DNA from: Enterovibrio gelatinilyticus
Lineage (GTDB): Bacteria; Pseudomonadota; Gammaproteobacteria; Enterobacterales; Vibrionaceae
Reading direction: 5' to 3'
NCBI RefSeq assembly: GCF_028683095.1
Contig: NZ_JAJUBC010000003.1
Location: 1 to 64,000, forward strand
Length of the DNA stretch: 64,000 bases
The notes beneath the pieces are model-generated. The model saw nothing but the letters and a program-made list of their open reading frames with translations. It had not been told where the DNA came from and ran no database searches. The stretch's first letter is position 1, and each line of letters opens with the position of its first letter. Shown here one piece after another: positions 16,100 through 25,309 of the stretch. The translations under genes and the position numbers were made by a program.

Positions 16100-17044
16100 T
16101 TAGCGTTTGTTCTTCAAATAACGCTTACGGCGTTCTTCTTTGACTTTAGCTTTCTGCTCTGCTTTTAGCGTAGCGGCTTCTTCTACTTCGACCAATTCTT
16201 TATCAATCATGTCTGGGTGTTCAAGAGTGATCAAACCGAGCGTGCCATTACGGAGATCATTGATCAGAATTTCAGATGCTTTATGGAGGTCAATTCTTCC
16301 ACCGGCTCGTAAACAACCGCGCTTTTCGCCAATGGCTTCCATCAACTCGACTTCACTATCTGGTAAGTCTTCGATGTTGTAACGGTTCTTCAGTAGCTGA
16401 GGGTAAGCTTTTGCAAGGTACTCAACAGTGTAAAATGCGACTTCATCGTATTCCATTGCCGTGTCTTTTACCGCACCTGTCGCAGCTAAACGAAAACCAC
16501 TGTGTGGGTTTTCTACTTTCGGCCATAAAATCCCCGGCGTATCTGAAAGTATCACACCATTTTGCAGGTTAATGCGTTGCTGCTGACGAGTGACCGCAGG
16601 TTGGTTACCAGTTTTTGCGATAACTCGGCCCGCTAGCGTATTAATAATGGTGGATTTGCCGACATTCGGAATACCCATGATCATGGTGCGAATACTTTTT
16701 CCCATGTCTTCACGGTGAGGTGCTAACTTTCGACAAAGATCCATGATTTTATTGACTTCACCTACGTTGTCCGTGGTGATTGCCATCGCTTTCACACCTT
16801 GTTCTTTCTCGAGGTGCTCGAGCCAGATGGCGGTCATTTCAGGGTCTGCCAAATCACGCTTATTCAAGACTTTGATGACGGGCTTGTCTTTACGAATGCG
16901 TCGAATCAGCGGGTTTTCACTACTGAACGGAATCCGTGCATCGAGAACTTCAATGATGACGTCGATTTTAGGAACGACTTCTTCAATCTCTTTACGGGCT
17001 TTGTGCATGTGGCCAGGGAACCACTGAATAGAGTTGTTAATCAT
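16100..17044 (-). CDS. ylqF: Ribosome biogenesis GTPase YlqF/RbgA
   Basis: A circularly permuted GTPase of 314 residues. The G4 motif NKRDLAD (residues about 61-67) precedes G1 GIPNVGKSTI and G3 DTPG, the order unique to the YlqF/YawG family. The N-terminus IQWFPGHMHKA is the family signature. The lysine-rich C-terminus (KAKVKEERRKRYLKNK) probably binds rRNA. In Bacillus it matures the 50S subunit; the gammaproteobacterial role is less studied. It is monocistronic. Confidence 0.95.
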   Translation of the reverse strand: MINNSIQWFPGHMHKARKEIEEVVPKIDVIIEVLDARIPFSSENPLIRRIRKDKPVIKVLNKRDLADPEMTAIWLEHLEKEQGVKAMAITTDNVGEVNKIMDLCRKLAPHREDMGKSIRTMIMGIPNVGKSTIINTLAGRVIAKTGNQPAVTRQQQRINLQNGVILSDTPGILWPKVENPHSGFRLAATGAVKDTAMEYDEVAFYTVEYLAKAYPQLLKNRYNIEDLPDSEVELMEAIGEKRGCLRAGGRIDLHKASEILINDLRNGTLGLITLEHPDMIDKELVEVEEAATLKAEQKAKVKEERRKRYLKNKR

Positions 17045-17215
17045 AAAAATGATTGCCTTAATAAATCGGTGTTATCGCCGCGTCAAATGACTTAAGTGAC
17101 TGATAGACGTCTCTTGGGCGTTAATATGGCGGGGATTTTAGCACTTTACGGATGACAACGGAAAAGGTTGTGAGGATTAGAAAACGAACGAACAAGATAT
17201 AACCACTCTTGTATT

Positions 17216-17233
17216 AAAACCCTCGATTGAGGG
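17216..17233 (-). terminator. Probable short terminator of the EAL gene
   Basis: On the minus strand CCCTC-AATC-GAGGG is followed by TTTTAAT, 60 bp past the EAL stop. It is a short stem, so moderate support. Confidence 0.5.
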
Positions 17234-17292
17234 TATCTATCAACTTGGGGTAATGACCTGCCAGAGGTAATTATCTACTAGTGGTAAAACGA

Positions 17293-18126
17293 TCAGCTGA
17301 GGGCGACTGTGGTGACCGCTGATTTCTTTGAAGGTTGAAAATAATCTGAGAGGCGTTGAGGCATACCCAAATGGAATCCTTGAAAGTAATCAACAGCTAG
17401 CATTTTCATCGCGGCGTATTCTGCTTCATTTTCAATCCCTTCGACCAAGACTTCCGCGTAGACCTCTTTTGCCAAAGCAATACCATCTAGCAGAGGTTGA
17501 GTCTCTCCTTGCATGTAGGTTTGCAGAAGCGAACGATCGATTTTTAGGATGCTGGGTTTCAGTGAGCGCACACGAGTTTCTTGTGAACCACTTACACCAT
17601 AATCGTCGATAGCAATGCGGAATCCATTTTGGACAGAGTGAGCAGATGCGACCGCCAGTGCCTGAACATCTTCATGAAGATGCTCGACAACTTCTAAAAC
17701 GACGTGCTGCCGAGAAATACCAAGTTCAGCAAGACGTTTTACCATGAGGTTTTGGCTTGAAAACTTTGCAATTGCGACTACCGCAGAGGAAGGGAGCATA
17801 TTGAGAAATATGGCGTGTTCTCCTGCATAGGGCGCAAAATTCCGCAGATGGATAACGCGGGCTAGTCTGTCGATATCTATTTGGGAGCGATAGTGTGGGT
17901 GGTCGATGTCCAGCTCTCGAAACAAATGAGCAGGGCAAACAGGTTCATCGTTTACCGTATTTGCACGAACCAATGCTTCAAAGCCTAGAGTGGAACCATC
18001 AGCGCGAAATATAGGTTGATAGACACTTCTGAGTACCAAATCATCATACAACGCTATAAGTTCACCGTTTTCATTGGTGCTCAAGCATTGTTCAAATGAA
18101 CCTCTGGTTCTTAAGTGGTTATCCAC
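17293..18126 (-). CDS. Stand-alone EAL-domain c-di-GMP phosphodiesterase
   Basis: A 277-residue protein made almost entirely of an EAL domain. The catalytic signature looks intact: FEALVR, the Asn in FLNMLP, the Glu in VLEVVEH, the Asp pair in AIDDYGVSG, the Lys in LKIDRSL, VLVEGIEN, and YFQGFHLGMP. It should hydrolyse cyclic di-GMP to pGpG in the cytoplasm. No sensor, GGDEF or membrane domain is present, so its control is probably transcriptional or by partner proteins. Confidence 0.9.
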   Translation of the reverse strand: MDNHLRTRGSFEQCLSTNENGELIALYDDLVLRSVYQPIFRADGSTLGFEALVRANTVNDEPVCPAHLFRELDIDHPHYRSQIDIDRLARVIHLRNFAPYAGEHAIFLNMLPSSAVVAIAKFSSQNLMVKRLAELGISRQHVVLEVVEHLHEDVQALAVASAHSVQNGFRIAIDDYGVSGSQETRVRSLKPSILKIDRSLLQTYMQGETQPLLDGIALAKEVYAEVLVEGIENEAEYAAMKMLAVDYFQGFHLGMPQRLSDYFQPSKKSAVTTVALS

Positions 18127-18449
18127 GAGTTGTTTCTCCTCTTACCGCACGCTGGGAGTTTGTTCCTGTTGATTGACCGAATAGTACGGCAAACGGGGGT
18201 TGTAGAGAATAAATGCTTATTGAGACCAAACTATTTATGTGATCTGTGCCAGTAGTCTGTCGCAACAACGGCACATGAGGATTGTTCTAGTGACAAATTT
18301 TATAAACAGCAGCTTGCATATTAATGCGACTGTAAAAGTGTCGCGTAAATTTATTTTTACATTCTTTCATACCGTAACCCAGTGTATCTGGTGCCAGTTT
18401 AAGAAGGGAGAGACTATCGTTTTAAGAGGAACGTAATCGAGAGCTTGTC
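18127..18449 (+). promoter_or_regulatory. Promoter region of phhAB
   Basis: Divergent from the EAL gene. It contains the TyrR box pair at 18331-18361. I looked for a GG-N10-GC sigma-54 element, as used by some phh operons, and found none. Confidence 0.55.
18331..18361 (+). promoter_or_regulatory. TyrR box (strong) with overlapping weak box
   Basis: CGTAAATTTATTTTTACA (18344-18361) matches TGTAAA-N6-TTTACA at 11 of 12 positions. An overlapping weaker box begins with TGTAAA at 18331. It lies 89 bp before the phhA start, suitable for TyrR/PhhR control by aromatic amino acids. Confidence 0.75.
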
Positions 18450-19241
18450 ATGACGAAACAGGGTCACTACGAATCGAAGCCATTAAATGCGAATGGAAAG
18501 ATTGCGTGGAGCATGGAAGAAAATGAAATATGGCATCATCTGATCACGCGGCAGTTGGCGTGCATCGAGGGTAAGGCGTGCGAAGAGTATTTAGAAGGGC
18601 TCACCATGTTAAACCTTGCCGAAAATCATGTCCCTCAATTGGTTGACGTTAACCGAGTGCTTAAGAAAACCTCGGGTTGGCAACTAGAGCCTGTTCCTGC
18701 CTTAATTAACTTTGACCGATTCTTCGCGTTATTGGCATCAAAACGTTTTCCTGTCGCTACGTTTCTAAGGTCGGCTTCGGATCTTGATTACCTGAAAGAA
18801 CCTGACTACTTCCACGAAATATTTGGCCACTGTGCCATGTTAACTCACAAAGCCTTTGCGGATTTCACGCAGCTGTATGGGCAATTGGGTGTTAATGCGA
18901 CAAAAGCTGAGCGCGTTTATCTGGCGCGTCTATATTGGTTTACTGTTGAGTTTGGATTGATTGAATCATCGGGCGATAGATCGCTTTATGGCGGAGGGAT
19001 CTTATCATCGCCAGCGGAAACGGAATTCGCCTACAGCAGTGACGCACCTTTGCGGAAGAAGCTGGATGTTATTGATGTGATGCGAACGCCTTATCGCATC
19101 GATATTCTTCAACCTGTGTACTTCCATTTAGATTCGCTAGATGACTTATACGATCTTCAACACATAGACCTAATGACTTGTGTACATCGCGCCATGTCAT
19201 TGGGGCTTCATCCACCTTGTTATCCAGAAAAAATCGCCTAA
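18450..19241 (+). CDS. phhA: Phenylalanine-4-hydroxylase
   Basis: Converts phenylalanine to tyrosine using O2, non-heme iron and a tetrahydropterin. The iron ligands are the two His in [12 protein letters not shown] and a downstream Glu in [10 protein letters not shown]; the family region [20 protein letters not shown] is also present. The 263-residue length is normal for bacterial PhhA, which lacks the regulatory domain of animal enzymes. It is followed by phhB and preceded by a TyrR box. The ribosome site before the ATG is weak. Confidence 0.97.
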   Translation: MTKQGHYESKPLNANGKIAWSMEENEIWHHLITRQLACIEGKACEEYLEGLTMLNLAENHVPQLVDVNRVLKKTSGWQLEPVPALINFDRFFALLASKRFPVATFLRSASDLDYLKEPDYFHEIFGHCAMLTHKAFADFTQLYGQLGVNATKAERVYLARLYWFTVEFGLIESSGDRSLYGGGILSSPAETEFAYSSDAPLRKKLDVIDVMRTPYRIDILQPVYFHLDSLDDLYDLQHIDLMTCVHRAMSLGLHPPCYPEKIA

Positions 19242-19270
19242 AAGACAGTCTTAAAAGGAGAGTAAGCTTA

Positions 19271-19612
19271 ATGGCTGAATTATCAGAATTACAATGTGAA
19301 GCATGCCGCGCAGATGCGCCCGCCGTGACTGAAACGGAAGCGACATCCTTGATGCCGAGCATTCCAGAGTGGACCGTCATGAACGTTGATGGTATTGACC
19401 AACTTCAACGCGTGTTTACATTCAGAACGTTTAAGCAAGCGTGGGCGTTTTCGAACCTTGTTGCTGAACTCGCTGAACAAGAAGGCCATCACCCAGCCAT
19501 TTTGCTTGAATGGGGGCGTTGTACTGTGACTTGGTGGACGCACAAAATCAAAGGATTACACAAAAACGACTTTATCTGTGCCGCGAAAACGGATGCACTG
19601 CTATCGGAATAG
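19271..19612 (+). CDS. phhB: Pterin-4a-carbinolamine dehydratase
   Basis: Recycles the 4a-hydroxypterin formed by PhhA. 113 residues, with the catalytic [21 protein letters not shown] region in which the paired His act. The ORF is open upstream to 19178 within phhA, but ATG at 19271 sits behind AAAGGAGAG and gives the expected N-terminus ([12 protein letters not shown]). It is 29 nt downstream of phhA and clearly in the same operon. Confidence 0.96.
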   Translation: MAELSELQCEACRADAPAVTETEATSLMPSIPEWTVMNVDGIDQLQRVFTFRTFKQAWAFSNLVAELAEQEGHHPAILLEWGRCTVTWWTHKIKGLHKNDFICAAKTDALLSE

Positions 19613-19722
19613 CAAGAGTGAACTGACGGGTAAACCGTCAGTATTGTTAATGAATGGTAGAGTTGCGGTACTAACATCCTGTACCGTGGGTAGTAAGATG
19701 AATTCCCCTCCAGATAAGTGCT

Positions 19723-20877
19723 ATGCAATCAATAACAAAAGCGGAAGCAAGGAAGCTTATCTTGCTTTCGCAAGGTTTCTCGCCGAGTAAAACCCATCTC
19801 AGTGACTGTGATAAGACGCTGTCTGTTATAGAGCGATTAGGCTACGTGCAGATTGATACGATTTCAGTGGTTCAGCGCGCTCATCATCATGTGTTGTGGA
19901 GCCGAAATGCAGACTATTGTTTTAATCATATTCCTCAATTGTTAGCGCGCAAAAAGGTGTTCGAATATTGGGCTCATGCTGCGTCATTCCTTCCAATGAA
20001 AGATTTTCGATTCACACTTCCGCGTAAAGCGGCGATCAAATCCGGTGAACATAAGCACTGGTATTCGAAAGATCACACTATGATGGACGCTATTCTCAAG
20101 CGAATTGAAGATGAAGGCCCTTTAATGGCGAAAGATTTCGACTCCCCAAGTCGAAAACGCCAAGGGTGGGGTACAAAACCTGCGAAACAAGCGTTAGAGA
20201 ACCTCTATATGCAAGGTGAACTCATGGTGCCGAGGCGAGAGAGTTTTCACAAGGTGTATGATCTCACTGAACGGGTTCTGCCTGAGAAAATCAATATGAC
20301 ACCGCCTTCAGAGCAAGAATACGGTCGCTATTTGGTGCTCAATTATCTCAATGCGCATGGGGTTGGGACAGTGCAAGAAATGACGTATCTGTTAAAAGGC
20401 GTGAAGACCTTGGTGGCCTCAACACTTAATGAACTGTGTGATGAGGGGAGTGTTCAGAAAATTAAGATTGATGGGTCACCATACTTTGCTGCAACCGCCT
20501 CGTTATCATTGCTTAGTCGGCGGCTCAATCGTAAACAAGCAAAAATCCTTTCCCCCTTCGATAGCTTAGTGATTCAAAGAAAACGAGCAAGTGTACTTTT
20601 TGATTTTGACTACCTCATCGAATGTTATGTGCCGGAGCCCAAAAGGAAATTTGGATACTTTTCGTTGCCCATTCTTTGGAATGGAGAGTTGGTGGCGCGA
20701 GCAGACTGTAAGGCGGACAAAACGAAATCGATGCTAGTTGTTAATCATCTTTACTTAGAGCCATCGGTGAGGCGAAGTGAAGCGTTTATGCCAGCGTTTG
20801 AAGATGAACTTCAATCTTTTGCTGCATTCAATCGCTGTGACAACTACATGATTAAGAAGATTTCACATAGTGATTAG
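19723..20877 (+). CDS. ycaQ: YcaQ/AlkX-like DNA glycosylase (winged helix)
   Basis: A 384-residue protein of the HTH_42 (AlkZ/AlkX) family, whose members unhook DNA interstrand crosslinks and remove bulky alkylated bases. The catalytic Q-hydrophobic-D motif of the YcaQ branch is visible as VQIDTIS near residue 38, followed by the conserved RAHHHVLWSRN. The C-terminal beta region (FDSLVIQRKRASVLFDFDYLIECYVPEPKRKFGYF) also matches the family. It is monocistronic, starting at ATG 19723. Confidence 0.85.
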   Translation: MQSITKAEARKLILLSQGFSPSKTHLSDCDKTLSVIERLGYVQIDTISVVQRAHHHVLWSRNADYCFNHIPQLLARKKVFEYWAHAASFLPMKDFRFTLPRKAAIKSGEHKHWYSKDHTMMDAILKRIEDEGPLMAKDFDSPSRKRQGWGTKPAKQALENLYMQGELMVPRRESFHKVYDLTERVLPEKINMTPPSEQEYGRYLVLNYLNAHGVGTVQEMTYLLKGVKTLVASTLNELCDEGSVQKIKIDGSPYFAATASLSLLSRRLNRKQAKILSPFDSLVIQRKRASVLFDFDYLIECYVPEPKRKFGYFSLPILWNGELVARADCKADKTKSMLVVNHLYLEPSVRRSEAFMPAFEDELQSFAAFNRCDNYMIKKISHSD

Positions 20878-21025
20878 GAAAAGTAGGAAGATGCGTGAAC
20901 TGAATATTGGGCTTTCCAGCCACGCATGTGTTTGTGTATTGGGGCACTTGTTTCTATGAAATAACGATCAGCTTGTTAGCTTCGCAGTGCTAGCTTTACT
21001 CCGCAATACTTTTTAACAGTGTAAG

Positions 21026-21316
21026 TTAGGACTGTTTATTCTTACCAAATGCAGATTTGTATAACTCAAAGACGAACGTCGCTGCACCACCGCTCGGCGT
21101 TGAATTGGCATAGTCTTCGAGTGGCGCAAGGAAGTTTGATTTGAATTTCTGCACGGCTTCTTCAGTGGTTTCTGCATAGATCACATCATCTTCGACTTCA
21201 AAGCCGAGGTCGATGAGTTGATTCTTCTCGGCTAAAAATGTCTCTGAACCCATGTCGGCATAAGTGAATTCTTTGCGGTTGGAATCAGGCTTACAGAAAA
21301 ACTGGTACTTGGGCAT
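21026..21316 (-). CDS. Conserved-looking small protein of unknown function
   Basis: A 96-residue soluble protein with a good ribosome site (GAGGAGACAAA before ATG). It is acidic, with no signal or membrane segment and no recognised motif. The start is well defined and the codon pattern reads as a real gene, but the role is unknown. Confidence 0.65.
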   Translation of the reverse strand: MPKYQFFCKPDSNRKEFTYADMGSETFLAEKNQLIDLGFEVEDDVIYAETTEEAVQKFKSNFLAPLEDYANSTPSGGAATFVFELYKSAFGKNKQS

Positions 21317-21478
21317 TTTGTCTCCTCAAATGTCGCCATATAGAGTCATCTCACATGCACTGATTGCATGCTTAGGCGTGTTACTACGCTAAGCGAACGG
21401 TTTAGATCGCACAATGCTATGCAATAGTATTCATTTGTGTTTCTTAAAGAACTTCGAGATGAGTCAAGTTGGTAGAAC

Positions 21479-21922
21479 CTAAATGCTGCAGCGGTTTCCC
21501 CTAAGTTTCAATTCCGCCTTTCTCATTGGCATCTCATCAATCACGTCAACCAGTTCGTTGATATTGACGGTTTGTCGCCAGCGAAATTTCTCAGTGCCAT
21601 CTTTACCAATTAACACCGCAATGTGTTCATTGGTGTCCACGGCATATTTCTGGCCGAGCTTGAGGATTTCTTGCGAAGAAAAGAGCCCTTGTGAGTCAGA
21701 CAGATCCTGCATATTGAGAATGACAGGGTGAAGGTCGCGATCATCGATTTGGCAACTATGTACGAGCATGAGGCGTTCGAAGGCGCGTACTTTATCGTCG
21801 AAACTTGGGGCAAAGAAAATCAACGTCCTATGGGGCTCGATAAGCCCGTAAAAAGGGTACGAGACGCTTGGTGATGACGCTAGCAGCAGCAATAAAACGC
21901 TAAGTCGATTCAGTACACGCAT
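21479..21922 (-). CDS. DUF4174 domain exported protein
   Basis: The mature part looks like DUF4174, a thioredoxin-fold-like domain without the CxxC pair: RTLIFFAPSFDD near the start, IAVLIGKDGTEKFRWRQTVNINELVDVIDEMPMRK at the end. A signal peptide precedes it (LSVLLLLLASSPSVSYP). I start at ATG 21922, 5 nt after a GGGGG-containing ribosome site, rather than at the TTG at 21940. The product is 147 residues, probably periplasmic. Function unknown. Confidence 0.75.
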   Translation of the reverse strand: MRVLNRLSVLLLLLASSPSVSYPFYGLIEPHRTLIFFAPSFDDKVRAFERLMLVHSCQIDDRDLHPVILNMQDLSDSQGLFSSQEILKLGQKYAVDTNEHIAVLIGKDGTEKFRWRQTVNINELVDVIDEMPMRKAELKLRGNRCSI

Positions 21923-22008
21923 GCTGGCCCCCTTATTCAATTAAGGATTTCAGTACCAATACGAAAGCCTAGTCCGAATAGTTTCAATCCGCACGGTTAA
22001 CGTATGTC

Positions 22009-22073
22009 GCACTGTATTTGTGCACGTTCAATGACGGTGCGCAGAACTGCTTGTTCTGCACCAAATATAAGCA
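22009..22073 (+). promoter_or_regulatory. NtrC-like binding sites upstream of the urea operon
   Basis: GCAC-N7-GTGC at 22009-22023 fits the NtrC dyad (TGCACCAAAATGGTGCA type). A second partial site begins TGCACCA at 22057 and ends GCA at 22073. An inverted repeat GCAGAAC / GTTCTGC lies between them. They are about 125-190 bp before the predicted start of transcription, a usual enhancer distance. Confidence 0.65.
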
Positions 22074-22171
22074 TCGCAATTTCACTCTGACGGGAGGAAG
22101 GGTATATCGTTCGGTGAAACTGTGCTGCTATTTCATACCGTTACGATATTTTTTCGAGTCAAGTCACTTGC

Positions 22172-22188
22172 TTGGCAAGCCTTTTGCT
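22172..22188 (+). promoter_or_regulatory. Sigma-54 (-24/-12) promoter of urtA
   Basis: TTGGCAAGCCTTTTGCT has the invariant GG (22174-22175) and GC (22186-22187) with exactly 10 nt between them, and the favoured TTGC at -12. Transcription would start near 22199, leaving a short leader with the AAGGAG ribosome site before ATG 22226. Confidence 0.75.
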
Positions 22189-22225
22189 CTCTTGCTTCAC
22201 AGGTACTCATTAAGGAGCTGTTGCA

Positions 22226-23515
22226 ATGAAAGGAAATAAGGTTGCATTAAATTGGGTAAGTGCGATTGCACTGGGTGGACTGTCGTTACAGGCTGTGGCG
22301 GCGGAAGACACGATCAAGGTGGGTGTGCTTCATTCGTTGTCAGGGACGATGGCAATCAGTGAAACCACATTGAAAGACACCGTGCTGATGATGATTGACG
22401 AGCAGAACAAAAATGGTGGCCTGCTTGGTAAGAAACTCGAAGCCGTAGTGGTTGACCCTGCATCTAATTGGCCTTTGTTTGCAGAGAAGGCCAGAGAGTT
22501 AATCGAGAAAGAAGACGTCGATGTGGTTTTTGGCTGCTGGACATCTGTTTCTCGCAAATCTGTACTTCCTGTGTTTGAAGAGCTCAATAGTTTGCTGTTT
22601 TACCCCGTTCAGTATGAGGGTGAAGAGTCGTCGAAGAACGTTTTCTACACTGGCGCGGCACCCAACCAACAGGCGATCCCAGCCGTTGATTATCTGAAAG
22701 ATGAACTGGATGTTGAACGTTGGGTTTTAGCGGGCACAGACTATGTTTACCCTCGCACAACCAACAAAATCCTCGAAGCCTACCTGATTGACCAAGGTGT
22801 CGCGAAAGAAGACATCATGATCAACTACACCCCATTTGGCCATTCCGATTGGCAGTCGATTGTATCTGACGTTAAAAAGTTCGGTTCTCAAGGCAAGAAA
22901 ACCGCGGTGGTATCCACCATTAACGGTGATGCCAATGTGCCCTTTTACAAAGAACTATCAGCACAAGGTGTAGAAGCAGAAGACATTCCTGTTGTTGCGT
23001 TCTCAGTGGGTGAAGAAGAACTCTCTGGTATGGATACTTCGGCCTTGGTTGGACACCTTGCTGCATGGAATTATTTCATGAGTGTGGAAACGGATCAGAA
23101 TGATGAGTTTGTCGAAAAGTGGCATGCCTACATCAAAGATGATGAGCGCGTGACTAACGACCCAATGGAAGCCACCTACTTGGGCTTCAACATGTGGGCG
23201 AAGGCCGTCGAAAAAGCGGGAACGACTGATTCTGAGGCGGTTCAAGAATCAATTATCGGTGTCACCGTGCCGAACCTCTCTGGCGGCTATGCCACCATGA
23301 TGCCAAACCACCACATCACTAAACCTGTGCTGATTGGCGAAATCCAAGATGATGGCCAGTTTGTCACCGTGTGGGAAACCCCTGATGTGGTCGCTGGTGA
23401 CGCATGGTCTGATTTTCTCACTGGGTCTAAAGACTTGTTCGCAAGTTGGCTGAAGCCAATGTCTTGCGGCAGCTTCAATGTTGAAACAGGACAATGTTCA
23501 GGTGTAGCTGAATAA
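22226..23515 (+). CDS. urtA: Urea ABC transporter, substrate-binding protein
   Basis: The periplasmic urea-binding component of the Urt importer (HAAT family). It has a signal peptide ending AVAA and then the UrtA-typical start DTIKVGVLHSLSGTMAISE, with VFGCWTSVSRKSVLPVFE and LLFYPVQYEGEE in the binding lobe. The 429-residue length is normal. It is the first gene of the urt-ure operon, behind a sigma-54 promoter and NtrC-like sites, so probably induced by nitrogen limitation. Confidence 0.97.
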   Translation: MKGNKVALNWVSAIALGGLSLQAVAAEDTIKVGVLHSLSGTMAISETTLKDTVLMMIDEQNKNGGLLGKKLEAVVVDPASNWPLFAEKARELIEKEDVDVVFGCWTSVSRKSVLPVFEELNSLLFYPVQYEGEESSKNVFYTGAAPNQQAIPAVDYLKDELDVERWVLAGTDYVYPRTTNKILEAYLIDQGVAKEDIMINYTPFGHSDWQSIVSDVKKFGSQGKKTAVVSTINGDANVPFYKELSAQGVEAEDIPVVAFSVGEEELSGMDTSALVGHLAAWNYFMSVETDQNDEFVEKWHAYIKDDERVTNDPMEATYLGFNMWAKAVEKAGTTDSEAVQESIIGVTVPNLSGGYATMMPNHHITKPVLIGEIQDDGQFVTVWETPDVVAGDAWSDFLTGSKDLFASWLKPMSCGSFNVETGQCSGVAE

Positions 23516-23647
23516 TCGATTAGAAAACAAGATGGCGGGTGGATACGGATATCGCCCGACAACTTGTACGCCTTGTATTTGCCTGCCATGCGGTTTTGTT
23601 TCCACACTCTTCCCGCACTGGCAGGACTTTTTCAAAGGAACGCGTTT

Positions 23648-25303
23648 ATGTGTAAACAGACAAGACGATGGAATAACGTCTGTCGGTTTTTGAGTGCTCT
23701 TTTTGTTGTGTTCATAACGTCTTTTAGTGTTTCGGCAGACGCTTCACCGTCAGAGATGACGATGGAAGAAATCGAAGTGCTACTCACCAGCAAATCCTTT
23801 TCTGACAAAGAAGCCGGTGTGAAACAACTTGTTGCTTCTGATCTCCCCGTAACAACGACATTGTTGAATGGGTTGATGAACAAGCAAGTGGTCTATCACA
23901 AGAAAGACAAATCAATGTGGTTCTTAGCGAAACCTCCTTTGAAAAAGGGCAGTGTGTTGACCAACCTTGGCTCAGGGGACACGGTCACGGTTAAGAAGAA
24001 ACGTCAATATCGCGCTGTAACATTGAACAACCGCATGCGCACTCAAATTAAAACAGCACTGGCAACTTTAGCGCTAACCAGTGTTGACTTGGATGCCAAA
24101 CGTGCTGGCGCAAAACGTTTGCTTGGGCAAGTTGATCATGATCTCGTTCCCGTCATCTCTGAATTGTTAGTCACTGAAAGTGACGCTGTCACCAAATCCT
24201 ATCTGGCAGCCGCAGTAGCCATCACTCAGCTTGATGAGCAGACCTCTGTAGAAACGCGGTTATCCGCAATTGATCAACTTGAAACATCGGGACTCGCCGA
24301 AGCTTATGAAGCGCTAAAAGCAGAAAAAGCACAGACGACGGATGCCACGCCGGAAACTATTCAGCGTGCTTTTGATAGTGCGATAGCCAACTATGAAGAA
24401 ACGCAGCGGGTCGTAGACATCACCCAGACACTCTACTTTGGACTGAGTTTGGGGTCAGTATTGGTATTGGCGGGGATTGGCCTTGCGATCACCTTTGGTG
24501 TGATGGGTGTGATTAACATGGCCCACGGCGAACTGATCATGATCGGTGCTTATACCACGTATGTCATGCAGCTACTCCTACCCGAATATACGGGCATTGC
24601 CTTAATTCTCTCAATCCCTGCAGCGTTTATCGTATCAGGCTTGGTGGGAGTGGCGATTGAGCGCTCTGTGATCCGCCACCTATACGGACGACCACTTGAA
24701 ACCTTGCTAGCCACCTTCGGTATCAGCCTCATTTTGCAGCAGGCAGTACGTTCAATTTTCTCTCCGCTAAACCGCTCTGTCAGTACGCCAGAATTCATGA
24801 GTGGCATGATTGAAGTCACCCCCATGCTGCAACTCACCACCAGTCGCATGTACATCATTATCTTCTGCTTAATGGTGTTCTTCGCGTTGCTGTTTGTTCT
24901 CAAGCGTACGTCTCTTGGCCTGCAGGTTCGCGCGGTATCGCAAAACCGTCCTATGGCACGTGCCATGGGAGTGCGCTCGCAATGGGTGGATATGGCGACC
25001 TTTGGTTTAGGGTCTGGCATCGCTGGCGTAGCGGGTGTTGCGTTGTCGCAATTAACCAATGTTGGCCCAAATATGGGTCAGGCTTACATCATTGATTCTT
25101 TCATGGTGGTGGTTTTTGGCGGCGTTGGAAACCTATGGGGGACACTCGCAGCGGGTTTAAGCCTCGGTGTGTTTAACAAAATTTTAGAGCCTTGGGCTGG
25201 AGCAGTGCTCGCCAAAATTCTGGTGCTGGTTTTTATCATCTTGTTTATTCAAAAACGCCCGAAAGGACTCTTTCCTCAGCGCGGCCGTATGGCGGAGGAT
25301 TAA
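23648..25303 (+). CDS. urtB: Urea ABC transporter, permease UrtB
   Basis: A membrane permease of the LivH type. Residues about 1-40 hold a signal-like hydrophobic stretch, then a roughly 230-residue extracytoplasmic region typical of proteobacterial UrtB, then the permease core (GLAITFGVMGVINMAHGELI; GVAGVALSQLTNVGPNMGQ). I start at ATG 23648, 8 nt after AAAGGA, not at the upstream in-frame ATG at 23564; the product is 551 residues. It pairs with UrtC as the translocation channel. Confidence 0.94.
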   Translation: MCKQTRRWNNVCRFLSALFVVFITSFSVSADASPSEMTMEEIEVLLTSKSFSDKEAGVKQLVASDLPVTTTLLNGLMNKQVVYHKKDKSMWFLAKPPLKKGSVLTNLGSGDTVTVKKKRQYRAVTLNNRMRTQIKTALATLALTSVDLDAKRAGAKRLLGQVDHDLVPVISELLVTESDAVTKSYLAAAVAITQLDEQTSVETRLSAIDQLETSGLAEAYEALKAEKAQTTDATPETIQRAFDSAIANYEETQRVVDITQTLYFGLSLGSVLVLAGIGLAITFGVMGVINMAHGELIMIGAYTTYVMQLLLPEYTGIALILSIPAAFIVSGLVGVAIERSVIRHLYGRPLETLLATFGISLILQQAVRSIFSPLNRSVSTPEFMSGMIEVTPMLQLTTSRMYIIIFCLMVFFALLFVLKRTSLGLQVRAVSQNRPMARAMGVRSQWVDMATFGLGSGIAGVAGVALSQLTNVGPNMGQAYIIDSFMVVVFGGVGNLWGTLAAGLSLGVFNKILEPWAGAVLAKILVLVFIILFIQKRPKGLFPQRGRMAED

Positions 25304-25309
25304 CGCATC

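Noticed and set aside
23564-23647. Upstream in-frame start of urtB
   Set aside because: It would add 28 residues before the signal-like segment, and the ATG at 23648 has the proper ribosome site.
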